Assembly: GCF_965229915.1 (NCBI RefSeq)
Contig: NZ_CBDDJZ010000001.1
Span: 1 to 64,000 of the forward strand
Direction: 5' to 3'
From: Marinoscillum sp965229915
GTDB taxonomy: Bacteria > Bacteroidota > Bacteroidia > Cytophagales > Cyclobacteriaceae
DNA: 64,000 nucleotides
Part shown: positions 53,571-62,800 of the stretch, one piece after another
Position numbering within the stretch: the stretch's first letter is position 1
Layout of the letters: each line of letters starts with the position of its first letter
Made by a program: the position numbers and the translations under genes
Notes under the pieces: generated by a model
What the model was told of the DNA's origin: nothing
The model's input: the letters and a program-made list of their open reading frames with translations, nothing else
The model's database searches: none

Positions 53571-53670
53571 ACATACCATGCCTATACGATTAAATTTCCT
53601 GCTAGTGTGAATACGCAGCTCATCTTACTTAATTTGCCAAGACTCAGATGATTACTTATTTTAGAAGTTA

Positions 53671-54432
53671 ATGAATAACCGTTCCAAACCATTTCGTTTC
53701 AAAGTCCAGTCAAAACTTTCATTAAAACTAATATTAGCTTGCACGCTCATATCAGTACTGGCAAGATGCAAGGAAGCTCCAACCACCTCTGACCAATGGA
53801 TAAGAAACAGAAATAGAGAAGTACTTCGGGCAGCCAGCTTGCTAATTGAAGAAACAGGTAATAAAGAAGCTGACGTGAAAGTCCTGCAAAATATGAGAGA
53901 TTTCAAGGGCAAAATTGATACACTTATAGCTTATGTTTCGGAAAACGATAAAAAGAGAACCTTAAAAGCAGTCAACATTCATCTCGACTCACTTAAGAGG
54001 ATGTATTATTTCCCCTCACCTTCGTTTGAACAATACCTAACACTTGATGAACATTCAACTACAAATGAGTTTAAAATTCAGCTGGCATTGTTAGAATCCG
54101 AAACTTTCAATCTCTTAACATCGAAGGTCGGGGCTAATGATTTCAAATTTGATAAACTCGAATTGTACTTTATTCCAGATAAATATCATGATTACAAATC
54201 TCAGCAAATCAAAGGCAAAGTTCTATTTGCATTAACCAGTACCATGATTGACAAGCATGCAAAAATGTTTGTTAATGAAAAGGAAATTGAATTAAAAGAT
54301 GGTTTTGGAATAATTGATCTCACTAGAAGTGAACTCAGTGAAACCAACAGTATAGAAGTGACTTTTAAATCTGATATTCCAAACACTACCATCACCAGAG
54401 AATTACAAATAATTCCACGTAGATACGAATAG
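53671..54432 (+). CDS. GldM-like N-terminal-domain lipoprotein, orphan
   Basis: This is a 253-residue protein with an N-terminal hydrophobic helix ending in a lipobox-like LARC33 and a basic start. Residues 45-150 are helical. The C-terminal 100 residues (SKVGANDFKFDKLELYF, GKVLFALTSTMIDKHAKMFVNEKEIELKDGFGIIDL) resemble the first beta domains of GldM, the periplasmic shaft of the type IX secretion motor. The length is only half of GldM, and the usual single inner-membrane anchor is replaced by a lipoprotein-type signal. No gldK, gldL or gldN is adjacent. The gene is AT-richer than its neighbours and bracketed by palindromic repeats. The GldM relation is an inference from pattern only. Confidence 0.55.
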   Translation: MNNRSKPFRFKVQSKLSLKLILACTLISVLARCKEAPTTSDQWIRNRNREVLRAASLLIEETGNKEADVKVLQNMRDFKGKIDTLIAYVSENDKKRTLKAVNIHLDSLKRMYYFPSPSFEQYLTLDEHSTTNEFKIQLALLESETFNLLTSKVGANDFKFDKLELYFIPDKYHDYKSQQIKGKVLFALTSTMIDKHAKMFVNEKEIELKDGFGIIDLTRSELSETNSIEVTFKSDIPNTTITRELQIIPRRYE

Positions 54433-54473
54433 TGAGAGCTTGATTCTTAGATCTCTCATCACGGAAAAACCCA

Positions 54474-54512
54474 CCCCTCGCTGGTGGGAGCTTGTAGCTC
54501 GTACCATCTGAA
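54474..54512. repeat. REP-like palindromic repeat, partial copy 2
   Basis: CTCGCTGGTGGGAGCTTGTA followed by GCTCGTACCATCTGAAC repeats the hairpin half of copy 1 with a few changes. It lacks the tail and sits immediately before copy 3 in direct orientation. Confidence 0.7.
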
Positions 54513-54522
54513 CACCATCTGA

Positions 54523-54600
54523 ACCCCCGCTGGTGCGAGCTTCTAGCTCGTACCATCTAAACACAAGTACCACGAACAAAACGCTGGCGGTAGTAACCCC
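54523..54600. repeat. REP-like palindromic repeat, copy 3
   Basis: The hairpin half (CCCGCTGGTGCGAGCTTCTA then GCTCGTACCA) is followed by a tail (TACCACGAACAAAACGCTGG) matching copy 1. It is a direct repeat of copy 1 about 1 kb away, and its end touches the stop codon of the giant barrel gene. Confidence 0.75.
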
Positions 54601-57600
54601 TAAAAAAACGCTGTAACCGCCACCGACCCGGTATGAACCGCACTGCTTTCTTCTGACTTTCTACCAAAGTACTGCAATGTTAGCTGCAAGCCACGTCCCA
54701 CCGACTGCTGCCAGTTCACACTCCATTTTTGATTGCTCCCGGGCTGTAGGGCCTCCAGCAGTTCATACCCCAGATACGAATTGCGCTCGCCTTGAAAATC
54801 GATTTCTAACCAGCTGAAAGTAGCATTGAGGTTCCCCTTCCCACTCCGTATCCAGGTGAGGTCTACTTGATAATCGGTGATGTGAGAAAACTCTTCTGAC
54901 TCTGCAGTTTTGTTTCGTTGAGACGTCCCTCCGATCATTCGGAATTTATTCGTCGGTTGCCAAACCAGTTGCCCTCCAAAATCACGTCTGATCAGGTTAT
55001 AGTTTCGCGAACTCAAAAAATCGGACCTGTTCTGTGTTGCTCCCAGTGTCACGTTACCTCTTACAATGAACACCTGATCAAAACCGATACGCACATTTGT
55101 TTCCCAGTCCTCGCGATCCTTCAACTCAAAGCCACCGCTGAGTAGCGATTTCACCTTAAGACTCGTATGCGTTACATCCAGCCCAAACCCGGGAGCATTA
55201 CGATTGAAAAATAAGGTGTTGCGCACGAGGTTCATGGCGGATATCACTGAGGTATCATTCAAATTAGTACCGAATGGATTGATGCGCCTGGTTAGTGCTT
55301 CTTCTGTTGTTTTGAAATTGTACTTGAGGTTAGCATTAAACGAAACTTTTGATAACTGCCTGAGCAATCCGTCGTTATTTTTCCATTCTCTTGGCAGCCG
55401 GGCATCTACGGAGTGAATGTAGGTGGTCTGAAAGGCCTCGAGGTATTGATCCGTAGGTGTGAATAGCTTGATATAGTTGCGTTCATCAGGATTTACTGCC
55501 TCATAAAACTCATTCAAATCTTGAACTCCATCTTCATTTTCATCACGCCAAGTATGCGTACCATCTCCCGTAGCTACTTGCACGAATACAAATTCGCGTC
55601 TAAGCTCTCGGGTATTGGCGGTCGTAAACTGAAGATTGCTTCTTAAGTGATCCTTCCAAAATCCTGCATCCCAGCTAAACTTACCTAATAGATTTCGCTG
55701 TACCTGATTCGATGAATCAACTGGAGTTACTCTCCTGTAGTTAATAGAAAGTGCTACCTCGTGGTTTTCGAATTGATTGGAAGCCACCCCCAACCGAAGT
55801 TCCTCAGCATCGGTAAACCGGTCCAGATCGCCAGCCGATGGTTTGAAATCCGTTCGCCGGATATAGTCCAACCTTCCGATCAACCTGCTGGAGTCCCCTG
55901 TCTCGACAAACCAGTCGTGTGATTGATAATTCATCAATGTAGCCACAGTACTGTCATTTGCCGCTACCTGGGTTTGGTGCTGATCCAGTTCAAAGCGATA
56001 ACCCGGACGGAGCACCCAAGCAACGAGCTGTAACTGATCGTAAGACCTCAGCCATCTCGATTGATAAATCCCCTGTTCACTTTGCATCCAGTATTGATTG
56101 CTCAGCAATTGGAACATTCCCAGGTGTTGATTCACCTCCACTTCCACCTTGGTGCCATCTACTACATCGGTGCGTTTGCGATGTACTACTTCAGCACCAA
56201 ATAAATTGAATGGATTCTTTTGCAGGTTCACATTGGCCGTTGTAATCAGATCTTGCCGACTTAACAAGGTGTCAGAGAAATAATCATACGACCAGTCTCG
56301 ATCAAAATCGACGGATCTAAAGCGATCAATAAAGGTGAACTGATCACTGTTGTATTCAAAACTCAAATCAGCTTCCAATTGATAGTCTGCATATACTGTT
56401 CTTCCTTTAGACCGTACGCCGGCTCTGGTTGCAAAACCTTGATTATCGCCATCGTCCAGATCAGCATATAGGTTTTGGTCTCTATCCGAAAAGGCAAGCT
56501 CTGTGTAGACAGTCTCAAAATCAGAAACAGGTAATTCCGTACCTGCGACAATTAGCTGGCGTTTGTTTGGAGTGGGTACTGTTTGTACTGGTTCATAGGC
56601 TCCATTTCCATCTCCTACCCACTCATAGGTGCGGCCATTGCTGGTATTGCTTAGCAGCACATAACTCCCATTGCCCGGACCCACCTCTGAAAAGCTAAGC
56701 TGATACAGTGCAACTTCCGGATCATCACTGACACGGTAAATAGTCACCCCCAAACTATCTCGTCGCTCGTATAAAATTGCATTATCAATAAACCCGGTCG
56801 AATCGATTCCTGATATAGAAGCCAGTCCATTGGTATCTCCTATTCCGGATAGTTCCAACTTATCAGCCGTCGTTAAATCAAAGGCCAAGGTATTGTTAGG
56901 ATTGTCCTTCTCTCGGTAGTAGTTGAGATATACTTTGGCGTCCCCTTTGGTAAACTGCTGACTTGCAGAAATATTGGATCTGCTGTAGTACTGATTCGCA
57001 TATTCATAATCCACCCTTATACGAGAAAACTGAGTGATAACTACCGTGTTGCTAAACGTAATCTCACCTAGATTGTAATCAATGACGTAATCACGATCAA
57101 ATCCTCTTTCCAGCAATTTACCATCCAGATAGACCTTTTCAGAGTTAGCCATCACTATGATAAAGCGCTCACCATTTTGCCCACGTAGTTTGTAAGGGCC
57201 CTGTACTCCCTCCTGCGGATTGATAACAGTGGAAGTGAATTGGCCTTTCGCTATAGACCCCACAACTAAAGATTTGCTTTTCCAACCTGAATTTAATTCA
57301 GTTTGATAGCCAAGCGATAATCCTTGCACATTTTTATAATACTGTAAGAAGTAACCATCTTCCACAGGATTCTCTAAGACTATATCACCGGCAGTAACTT
57401 GAAACTGGGCATTGTACAACTTGATGTAGACATTGTCAAAGTCACGGATCTGTTGTGTATTGCCCTCGGGTTCATACGGAATGTTTTGATCCGTAATGAC
57501 TGCAGACACTTTCAAGTCATCAGATAACTGTCCGTCCATTTGCAGGTTCAGCGCTGAGTTCACGAACACATTCTGTCTGTTGCCGAAAGTCACACCTCGT

Positions 57601-58061
57601 GTGATAGCTCCAGCGGTAGTTAACTCCCCAAACTCAAATAAGGCGGCCTTGTCTATAGCTCTGGATGTTCTTGATTGATCTCTGTATTGTAAATAGCCAG
57701 CTTTATACTTGCTCACATCCCGATAAAAGACCGGGGTTCTAACCATATCTGAGATCCGGCGAAAACAAACCGACACGCTATCTTCAAACTCTGTCAAGAA
57801 TATTAAACTTGTGTAGTCGTCACTTAACTCATAAGGCACTGATGGATCAATCGATACACTACCCGGTTCTACTGGTAGTGTATCCAGCACCATTTTGGGA
57901 GTGTAAGTGGTGGACTGGCAGACTCGATTCTGCGCTAAGGTGGTCTGTGATGTTAAAATCAGACTAGCTGGAAGAAGTAGTATAGACAGGTAGCGTGATA
58001 AAGAACGTAGTGCCTTCTCCCTTTTCAGATTCAAACCATATGTTCCCTCCTGCGTTCTCAA
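54600..58061 (-). CDS. Giant outer-membrane beta-barrel/surface protein
   Basis: This protein of up to 1153 residues has a signal peptide (LSILLLPASLILTSQTTLAQ). An N-terminal region with ITRGVTFGNRQNVFVNSALN and LQMDGQLSDDLKVSAVITDQ resembles the opening of SprA-like and other large Bacteroidota barrels. The rest is hundreds of residues of amphipathic strands, ending with phenylalanine (SVAVTAFF). A DENEDGVQDLNEF loop looks calcium-binding. The start is uncertain: TTG at 58061 or, more plausibly, TTG at 58034, both inside the 3' end of the kinase gene, so the genes overlap by 71-98 bp. It is probably co-expressed with the kinase. The function is unknown. Confidence 0.75.
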   Translation of the reverse strand: MRTQEGTYGLNLKREKALRSLSRYLSILLLPASLILTSQTTLAQNRVCQSTTYTPKMVLDTLPVEPGSVSIDPSVPYELSDDYTSLIFLTEFEDSVSVCFRRISDMVRTPVFYRDVSKYKAGYLQYRDQSRTSRAIDKAALFEFGELTTAGAITRGVTFGNRQNVFVNSALNLQMDGQLSDDLKVSAVITDQNIPYEPEGNTQQIRDFDNVYIKLYNAQFQVTAGDIVLENPVEDGYFLQYYKNVQGLSLGYQTELNSGWKSKSLVVGSIAKGQFTSTVINPQEGVQGPYKLRGQNGERFIIVMANSEKVYLDGKLLERGFDRDYVIDYNLGEITFSNTVVITQFSRIRVDYEYANQYYSRSNISASQQFTKGDAKVYLNYYREKDNPNNTLAFDLTTADKLELSGIGDTNGLASISGIDSTGFIDNAILYERRDSLGVTIYRVSDDPEVALYQLSFSEVGPGNGSYVLLSNTSNGRTYEWVGDGNGAYEPVQTVPTPNKRQLIVAGTELPVSDFETVYTELAFSDRDQNLYADLDDGDNQGFATRAGVRSKGRTVYADYQLEADLSFEYNSDQFTFIDRFRSVDFDRDWSYDYFSDTLLSRQDLITTANVNLQKNPFNLFGAEVVHRKRTDVVDGTKVEVEVNQHLGMFQLLSNQYWMQSEQGIYQSRWLRSYDQLQLVAWVLRPGYRFELDQHQTQVAANDSTVATLMNYQSHDWFVETGDSSRLIGRLDYIRRTDFKPSAGDLDRFTDAEELRLGVASNQFENHEVALSINYRRVTPVDSSNQVQRNLLGKFSWDAGFWKDHLRSNLQFTTANTRELRREFVFVQVATGDGTHTWRDENEDGVQDLNEFYEAVNPDERNYIKLFTPTDQYLEAFQTTYIHSVDARLPREWKNNDGLLRQLSKVSFNANLKYNFKTTEEALTRRINPFGTNLNDTSVISAMNLVRNTLFFNRNAPGFGLDVTHTSLKVKSLLSGGFELKDREDWETNVRIGFDQVFIVRGNVTLGATQNRSDFLSSRNYNLIRRDFGGQLVWQPTNKFRMIGGTSQRNKTAESEEFSHITDYQVDLTWIRSGKGNLNATFSWLEIDFQGERNSYLGYELLEALQPGSNQKWSVNWQQSVGRGLQLTLQYFGRKSEESSAVHTGSVAVTAFF

Positions 58062-61000
58062 TTCCTTTTTTAGCTACCGCCAAACCTATTCCGCTTCCGG
58101 TTGATTTCGTACTAAAATAAGGAGTAAAAATCTTTTCCTTCTGATCTTCAGAAATCCCTTTGCCATTATCAGCAATGGCCAATTGGACTTTAGCTCCAAG
58201 CTGCCTGACCGAAATCCTGATCTGTGGCTTCCCAGATTGTACGGACTGAATGGCATTAAGAATAATATTGGTAAGAGTCCGACTGAAAATCTTTGGGTCT
58301 ATCAGCACAGTGACCTGTTCAAGCTCATATTCTTTATAGATGTCGGCATCCTCTCCGTGATACAGATTGAGCGTATTTTCCACCAGCGATAGCAAGTCTA
58401 GCTGTTCAGGTTTTGGGGCTGGCATTTTCGCAAATTCTGAGAATGAGTCGGCAATGCTAGACAAGGAATCCACCTGCGTGAGCAAGGACGTATAGACCTG
58501 GTATTCCCTGGATGACTGATCGGTCGATCGCATCAGCTGCTGCACTTTTAGGCGCATTGGTGTGAGCGGATTTTTGATTTCATGCGCTACCTGACGCGCT
58601 ATTTCCTTCCACGCCGATTCTTTCTGACTGACTGCTAGTGCTTCTTTACTCTCTTCAAGCTTGAGCAGCATCTTGTTATATTCTTTCACCAGACTGCCTA
58701 TTTCATCCTGAGCATCATACTGTATTGGCTGGTTGATTTCCTGCAGACTTGTTTTACTAATTCGGTCTCCGATTTTCTTGAGTGGCTTCACCAATTGACC
58801 TACTATGAAGTTGCCACCAATAAGTGAAATCAAAAATATGAAAGAGAAAATAACCACCAGATTATTGAATACTTCCACTTGTTGCCTTCTGAGATGGTTC
58901 TTGCTATCAAAATAGGGCATTGCCAACACACCCAACAAGCGACCATCTTTGTAGGATCGCAGAGCGGTATAGGACGTCTTAAAATCCAACCTACCGATCG
59001 ATTGATCGGTGATAATGTTTTGCTCACGTTTATAATGGATCTTATAAAATGCTGCCGGGTTCAGTAGGCTGGACAAGAGGCCCAGTCTGAAGATTTCTGG
59101 CTGTGAAGTAGTCACCAGCTTGCCTTTAATGTCGTATATATTGAGATCAGATTGGGCCAAAGAGGCCGCCTTAGCTATCTCATTGGCATAATCATCAATA
59201 TTGATTCGACTCGAGAAATAAGCGTCAGATACGTCAATTAGATTTTCTGCAATGTTGAATGATCTCTTTCTGAAATTTCGATCGATCTCTTCTTTGTAGG
59301 AAGTGTTCAGTGTGTTAATCAAAGCAATACTAATCACTATCATAGGCAGCAGGAATGACAACCCCAGAAAAAGCTGAATCTTAGTGGAAAGGTTGAAACG
59401 ATTGTGTTTCAATGCTACTCTCACCACTACAAACACTAATCCCAGGCTAAATAGCTGGATAAGAAACAAAAAACTAAAGTTGGAGAGTGTCGCCTGCAAA
59501 TCGTACGTTGGAGAAACTATGATCAAGTTCCTACCATCACTGGTCTTCAACCCAAAATAATGATACCCATCCTGCTCTAATCCCTGCTCATACAAATGTG
59601 GATTTTTAAAATCCGAACTGTACAGTTTGTTCTCAAATGTAACTCGTCCTTGCTTGTATAGAATCTCTCCATTCTTAAACACCCCATAGTCAAACTCATC
59701 CCGACTTCCCATATAGTACTTGCTCTCTAACAAGAGTTCGGGAAACACACTTGTTGGAATGTATTTTTTTAGTGTCAGGTCCAGCACAATATGCCCGACA
59801 TCTCGACCATAGGCCTCAATATCCATGAAGCACACGTACTTATTTCGGACATTCTCCGCCTTATCTTCTACGAAATAGATGTTTTGATAGTCGGTGGCCA
59901 GCGAATCCCTGGCAAATTCATTGCGCCAATCGGCATAGGATTGTGTGTTATCATCCTGCAGGGACTCCCCTTCTGCATCAAATAAATACACATCGATATC
60001 ATATTTTTTGAAATAAGAAGAAAGGAACTGACGCTTGATTTTCTCACGGATATTCTGCCGCGCAAGTAGCCTGCTTAGCAGGCGTGTTCTTACGTACCGA
60101 TCATTCGCAATTTCATCAAGAATCTGAGACAAATAGTACTCACCCAGGATGTCGTTCCTAATCAACAATCTATTTGCAAAGCGTTCTTTAGCTATGAGTT
60201 CGTCTTTTTCATAATGCTTATAAATGGAAAAAGAGAACAGTGTGGACACGAACGTAAAAATCAATACCAGGTATATGAATGACTGATACCTGATGGTATT
60301 GATCACTCTGTTGAGATGCAGGGTATCTATGATGAAGGTTAGCAGTATGAGTAATCCAAATACGAACACCATCTCAAGTCCGATCCATAGATAACCAATA
60401 CAGGCAACCAATGTCAATGACAGGTAATACTTCCAGTTGGCAATAGCGCTGGCATTTCTTATCTGATTGTTCAACGTACTCATCAATAAAAAGCTCATGG
60501 CAGTGAATAACACTACCAGAAACCCTGCGACGCGCAATTCATCAAACTGTATGGACTCGCTGATATCCAGACTTACCTGGGAGTGCTCCAATATCAACCA
60601 TACGGTCTCATAAAAAAAGAATGCGAATACAGCCTGTCCCAACATGGCCAATAAGCTATACCAATAGTCAGTATTTGAAGACAAGCGCTTACCTCTTGTC
60701 CTGTATTTAGTTGTAAACTCAAAATACAAGACGATGATGACGGCCATTGTGAAGAGGGCATTCAAAGCCAGGTCACCTAACGAATAGTTGAGTGTACCGT
60801 AAGTAAAATAGATCGGGTTGAATAACTTAAGAGAAGAAACACTGAGTGTGGACCAGGCAAAGAGGATTAATCGCCCAGCAAACAAAACAGTCACCCCCCA
60901 AAGACCATTTGATTCGATCTTTATGGAATAAACCCAGGTCAACACTGTAACAATCAATAGCAGAATCAACAATAATTCTACCCATTCATTTGCCTCCTGA

Positions 61001-61557
61001 TTTTGCAACCCAATGCTGAACTGAAATAAGTTAATGCCTCGATAACTGATTTGGTGAGAGCCTTGGTTACTGACTTCTACCGACTGTCCTTGAAATATCG
61101 TCTCATTGTAAGTAACATCAAGGTATTGATTGGTGACCGGTGGAAGAGTTACTACCGGTACCACTGAGAAGATCTCAATTAAATCTCTATTGGCTACTAC
61201 TTCTCGCCGATGGACTATCTTTAGTCCTGTGGCATCATGTAAGGTGTACAGTGTATCAGGCTGCTTAATTGCACTGTATTCGGGAAAGTACTTGGTATCG
61301 TTCCAGTAAACCAAACCTCCATTGATAAATACCCGCTTCGGAAAAAGACCTTGATCATCTATACCAAAGGGATTGGTATAGACCGAGAGTTGATTTTCAA
61401 AATCATTGAGATCTGCCAGCTGCTGGTTCAACAGTTCTGAGGTTCTCTTTTCTACCTGATTGACAATAGACTCCTCAGATGGCTGATAGTAATGAACCAG
61501 CACCAGGGTTGCCAATAACATAATTACTAGAATTCCGTAGAAGAGATTTTTGCGCAT
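57964..61557 (-). CDS. NtrY-like sensor histidine kinase with large multi-helix sensor region
   Basis: This is a 1197-residue kinase. After one N-terminal helix there is a periplasmic segment (residues 30-195), a block of roughly eight helices (195-440), a second extracytoplasmic region (450-690), a helix, another sensor loop, a final helix near 900, HAMP (QLVKPLKKIGDRISKTSLQE), HisKA with His992 (QVAHEIKNPLTPMRL) and HATPase_c (DNGKGISEDQKEKIFTPYFS, GSGIGLAVAKKG). HEIKNPLTPMRL is the NtrY signature, but the membrane part is far longer than in NtrY. No response regulator is next to it. Its 3' end overlaps the start of the giant barrel gene, suggesting envelope sensing; that link is inferred. 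Confidence 0.9.
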   Translation of the reverse strand: MRKNLFYGILVIMLLATLVLVHYYQPSEESIVNQVEKRTSELLNQQLADLNDFENQLSVYTNPFGIDDQGLFPKRVFINGGLVYWNDTKYFPEYSAIKQPDTLYTLHDATGLKIVHRREVVANRDLIEIFSVVPVVTLPPVTNQYLDVTYNETIFQGQSVEVSNQGSHQISYRGINLFQFSIGLQNQEANEWVELLLILLLIVTVLTWVYSIKIESNGLWGVTVLFAGRLILFAWSTLSVSSLKLFNPIYFTYGTLNYSLGDLALNALFTMAVIIVLYFEFTTKYRTRGKRLSSNTDYWYSLLAMLGQAVFAFFFYETVWLILEHSQVSLDISESIQFDELRVAGFLVVLFTAMSFLLMSTLNNQIRNASAIANWKYYLSLTLVACIGYLWIGLEMVFVFGLLILLTFIIDTLHLNRVINTIRYQSFIYLVLIFTFVSTLFSFSIYKHYEKDELIAKERFANRLLIRNDILGEYYLSQILDEIANDRYVRTRLLSRLLARQNIREKIKRQFLSSYFKKYDIDVYLFDAEGESLQDDNTQSYADWRNEFARDSLATDYQNIYFVEDKAENVRNKYVCFMDIEAYGRDVGHIVLDLTLKKYIPTSVFPELLLESKYYMGSRDEFDYGVFKNGEILYKQGRVTFENKLYSSDFKNPHLYEQGLEQDGYHYFGLKTSDGRNLIIVSPTYDLQATLSNFSFLFLIQLFSLGLVFVVVRVALKHNRFNLSTKIQLFLGLSFLLPMIVISIALINTLNTSYKEEIDRNFRKRSFNIAENLIDVSDAYFSSRINIDDYANEIAKAASLAQSDLNIYDIKGKLVTTSQPEIFRLGLLSSLLNPAAFYKIHYKREQNIITDQSIGRLDFKTSYTALRSYKDGRLLGVLAMPYFDSKNHLRRQQVEVFNNLVVIFSFIFLISLIGGNFIVGQLVKPLKKIGDRISKTSLQEINQPIQYDAQDEIGSLVKEYNKMLLKLEESKEALAVSQKESAWKEIARQVAHEIKNPLTPMRLKVQQLMRSTDQSSREYQVYTSLLTQVDSLSSIADSFSEFAKMPAPKPEQLDLLSLVENTLNLYHGEDADIYKEYELEQVTVLIDPKIFSRTLTNIILNAIQSVQSGKPQIRISVRQLGAKVQLAIADNGKGISEDQKEKIFTPYFSTKSTGSGIGLAVAKKGIENAGGNIWFESEKGEGTTFFITLPVYTTSSS

Positions 61558-61583
61558 TCTTCAGATTATTATCCGAAGATACA

Positions 61584-61961
61584 TTATTTGCTTGGGTCGT
61601 ATTTTATCCCTCCAAACACGTGTGCAAATAGTATCCTCGAAAACCTAAAATTAAGAGGATACAAAACCAATGCCACAACCACCACAGAAATAATATATGT
61701 TTCTAATGGTGGGTCACCGGCTAGAAAATAAAGAATGAAGGCTGTAACTAGAAAAATTCCTACAGACAATGCGTAACTCACGTACATAGCTCCATAAAAG
61801 TACCCCGGTTCTACTTCAAACCGATGCCCGCAGTGCGGACAGTTTTCATGCATTTTGTAGAACTTAGTGATCTTCTGCAGGGGATATTCAAACATATCTC
61901 CTTTTCTGCAGCGAGGACATTTACCCTGTAATGCGGCTTGCAAGGGACTTTTTGCGGTCAT
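61584..61961 (-). CDS. DUF983 family membrane protein
   Basis: This 125-residue protein has two CxxC pairs (CPRCRKGDMFEYPL; CPHCGHRFEVEPGYFYGAMY) and two transmembrane helices (SVGIFLVTAFILYFLAG; VVVALVLYPLNF). DUF983 proteins are often encoded near cytochrome oxidase genes, as here, and may help in metal handling or assembly, but no activity is proven. It overlaps the 87-residue gene upstream by 41 bp. Confidence 0.9.
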   Translation of the reverse strand: MTAKSPLQAALQGKCPRCRKGDMFEYPLQKITKFYKMHENCPHCGHRFEVEPGYFYGAMYVSYALSVGIFLVTAFILYFLAGDPPLETYIISVVVVALVLYPLNFRFSRILFAHVFGGIKYDPSK

Positions 61962-62184
61962 TTACTTTTGCATTCTTAAACCAAAAATAGGCTACGATCC
62001 CGATGGCGATGTATGGAGTAACAAACAGGTACAGTATGCCAAAATTCAACCCTGCAGCTAAGGCTGTTTCTCCATGACTAACATTGTTTACCACCTGGGT
62101 TCTACACATGGCACACTGAGCCTCCATCATCAAAGGAAGGAGAAGTATCAGCAGCAAAATGTAGGCTCTAAAAAAGACTTTCAT
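61921..62184 (-). CDS. Small membrane protein of the oxidase cluster
   Basis: This 87-residue protein has a cleaved signal (LLILLLPLMMEAQ) followed at once by CAMCRTQVVNN, then a transmembrane helix (FGILYLFVTPYIAIGIVAYFWF) and a basic end. The CxxC just outside the membrane could bind copper or haem. Similar short proteins occur in Bacteroidota cox clusters without an assigned role. It overlaps DUF983 by 41 bp. Confidence 0.7.
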   Translation of the reverse strand: MKVFFRAYILLLILLLPLMMEAQCAMCRTQVVNNVSHGETALAAGLNFGILYLFVTPYIAIGIVAYFWFKNAKVNDRKKSLASRITG

Positions 62185-62215
62185 ACTGGATTAACCTTTT
62201 CTATGTGTGTTGAGT

Positions 62216-62800
62216 TCAAAGGTAGTATGGACTAATCATTAAATAAACCAATACACCCGTTATTGATACATACAACCAAACCGGAAAGGTGTATTTCACT
62301 ATTTTCTGATGCCTGGATATTTGGTTAGACAGAGCGTAATAAAAAGCCAATAACACAAAAGGAACTACCACAATAGACAAACCAATGTGTGAAAGCAGTG
62401 TGAATAAATAAATTCCTCTCATACTTCCAAGCTCAGCCTTTTCCGCACTACTCAAAACGCCATCATGATCTACATCACCGAATACCGTAGAAGTAGTACT
62501 CGCATGATATATCACGTAAGATACCAGAAACAAGGTACCAAGCACAAGTGCTGATAACATCAATGTGCGATGCAGTCTAATGTTCTTTTTCTTGATAGCA
62601 ATCAATGCCGCTATTAAGAGTACAGCCGTCAGCGAGTTGATAACAGCATTCACACCTGGCAGAGCCCTAACCCAACCCTGATCACCCAATGATAGATTAA
62701 TAGGTGCAAAAAGCAAAACTGCCACGACCACAGGTATAACTACAGACACGATCTGTATCACCCGCAAATAGGTCTTGTTACTTTCCAGTACTTGTTCCAT
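62216..62800 (-). CDS. DUF420 family membrane protein
   Basis: This 194-residue protein has five to six helices and a conserved loop (VFGDVDHDGVLSSAEKAE), an EF-hand-like DxDxDG loop within the DUF420 pattern. The family sits in oxidase and haem-A assembly clusters (CtaM/CtaG-like context), and a role in cytochrome oxidase biogenesis is assumed. Its start overlaps the end of the SCO-like gene by 23 bp, so the two are translated together. Confidence 0.85.
   Translation of the reverse strand: MEQVLESNKTYLRVIQIVSVVIPVVVAVLLFAPINLSLGDQGWVRALPGVNAVINSLTAVLLIAALIAIKKKNIRLHRTLMLSALVLGTLFLVSYVIYHASTTSTVFGDVDHDGVLSSAEKAELGSMRGIYLFTLLSHIGLSIVVVPFVLLAFYYALSNQISRHQKIVKYTFPVWLYVSITGVLVYLMISPYYL

Noticed and set aside
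53493..54600. CRISPR array
   Set aside because: There are only three hairpin repeats, with no regular spacers and a gene between copies.
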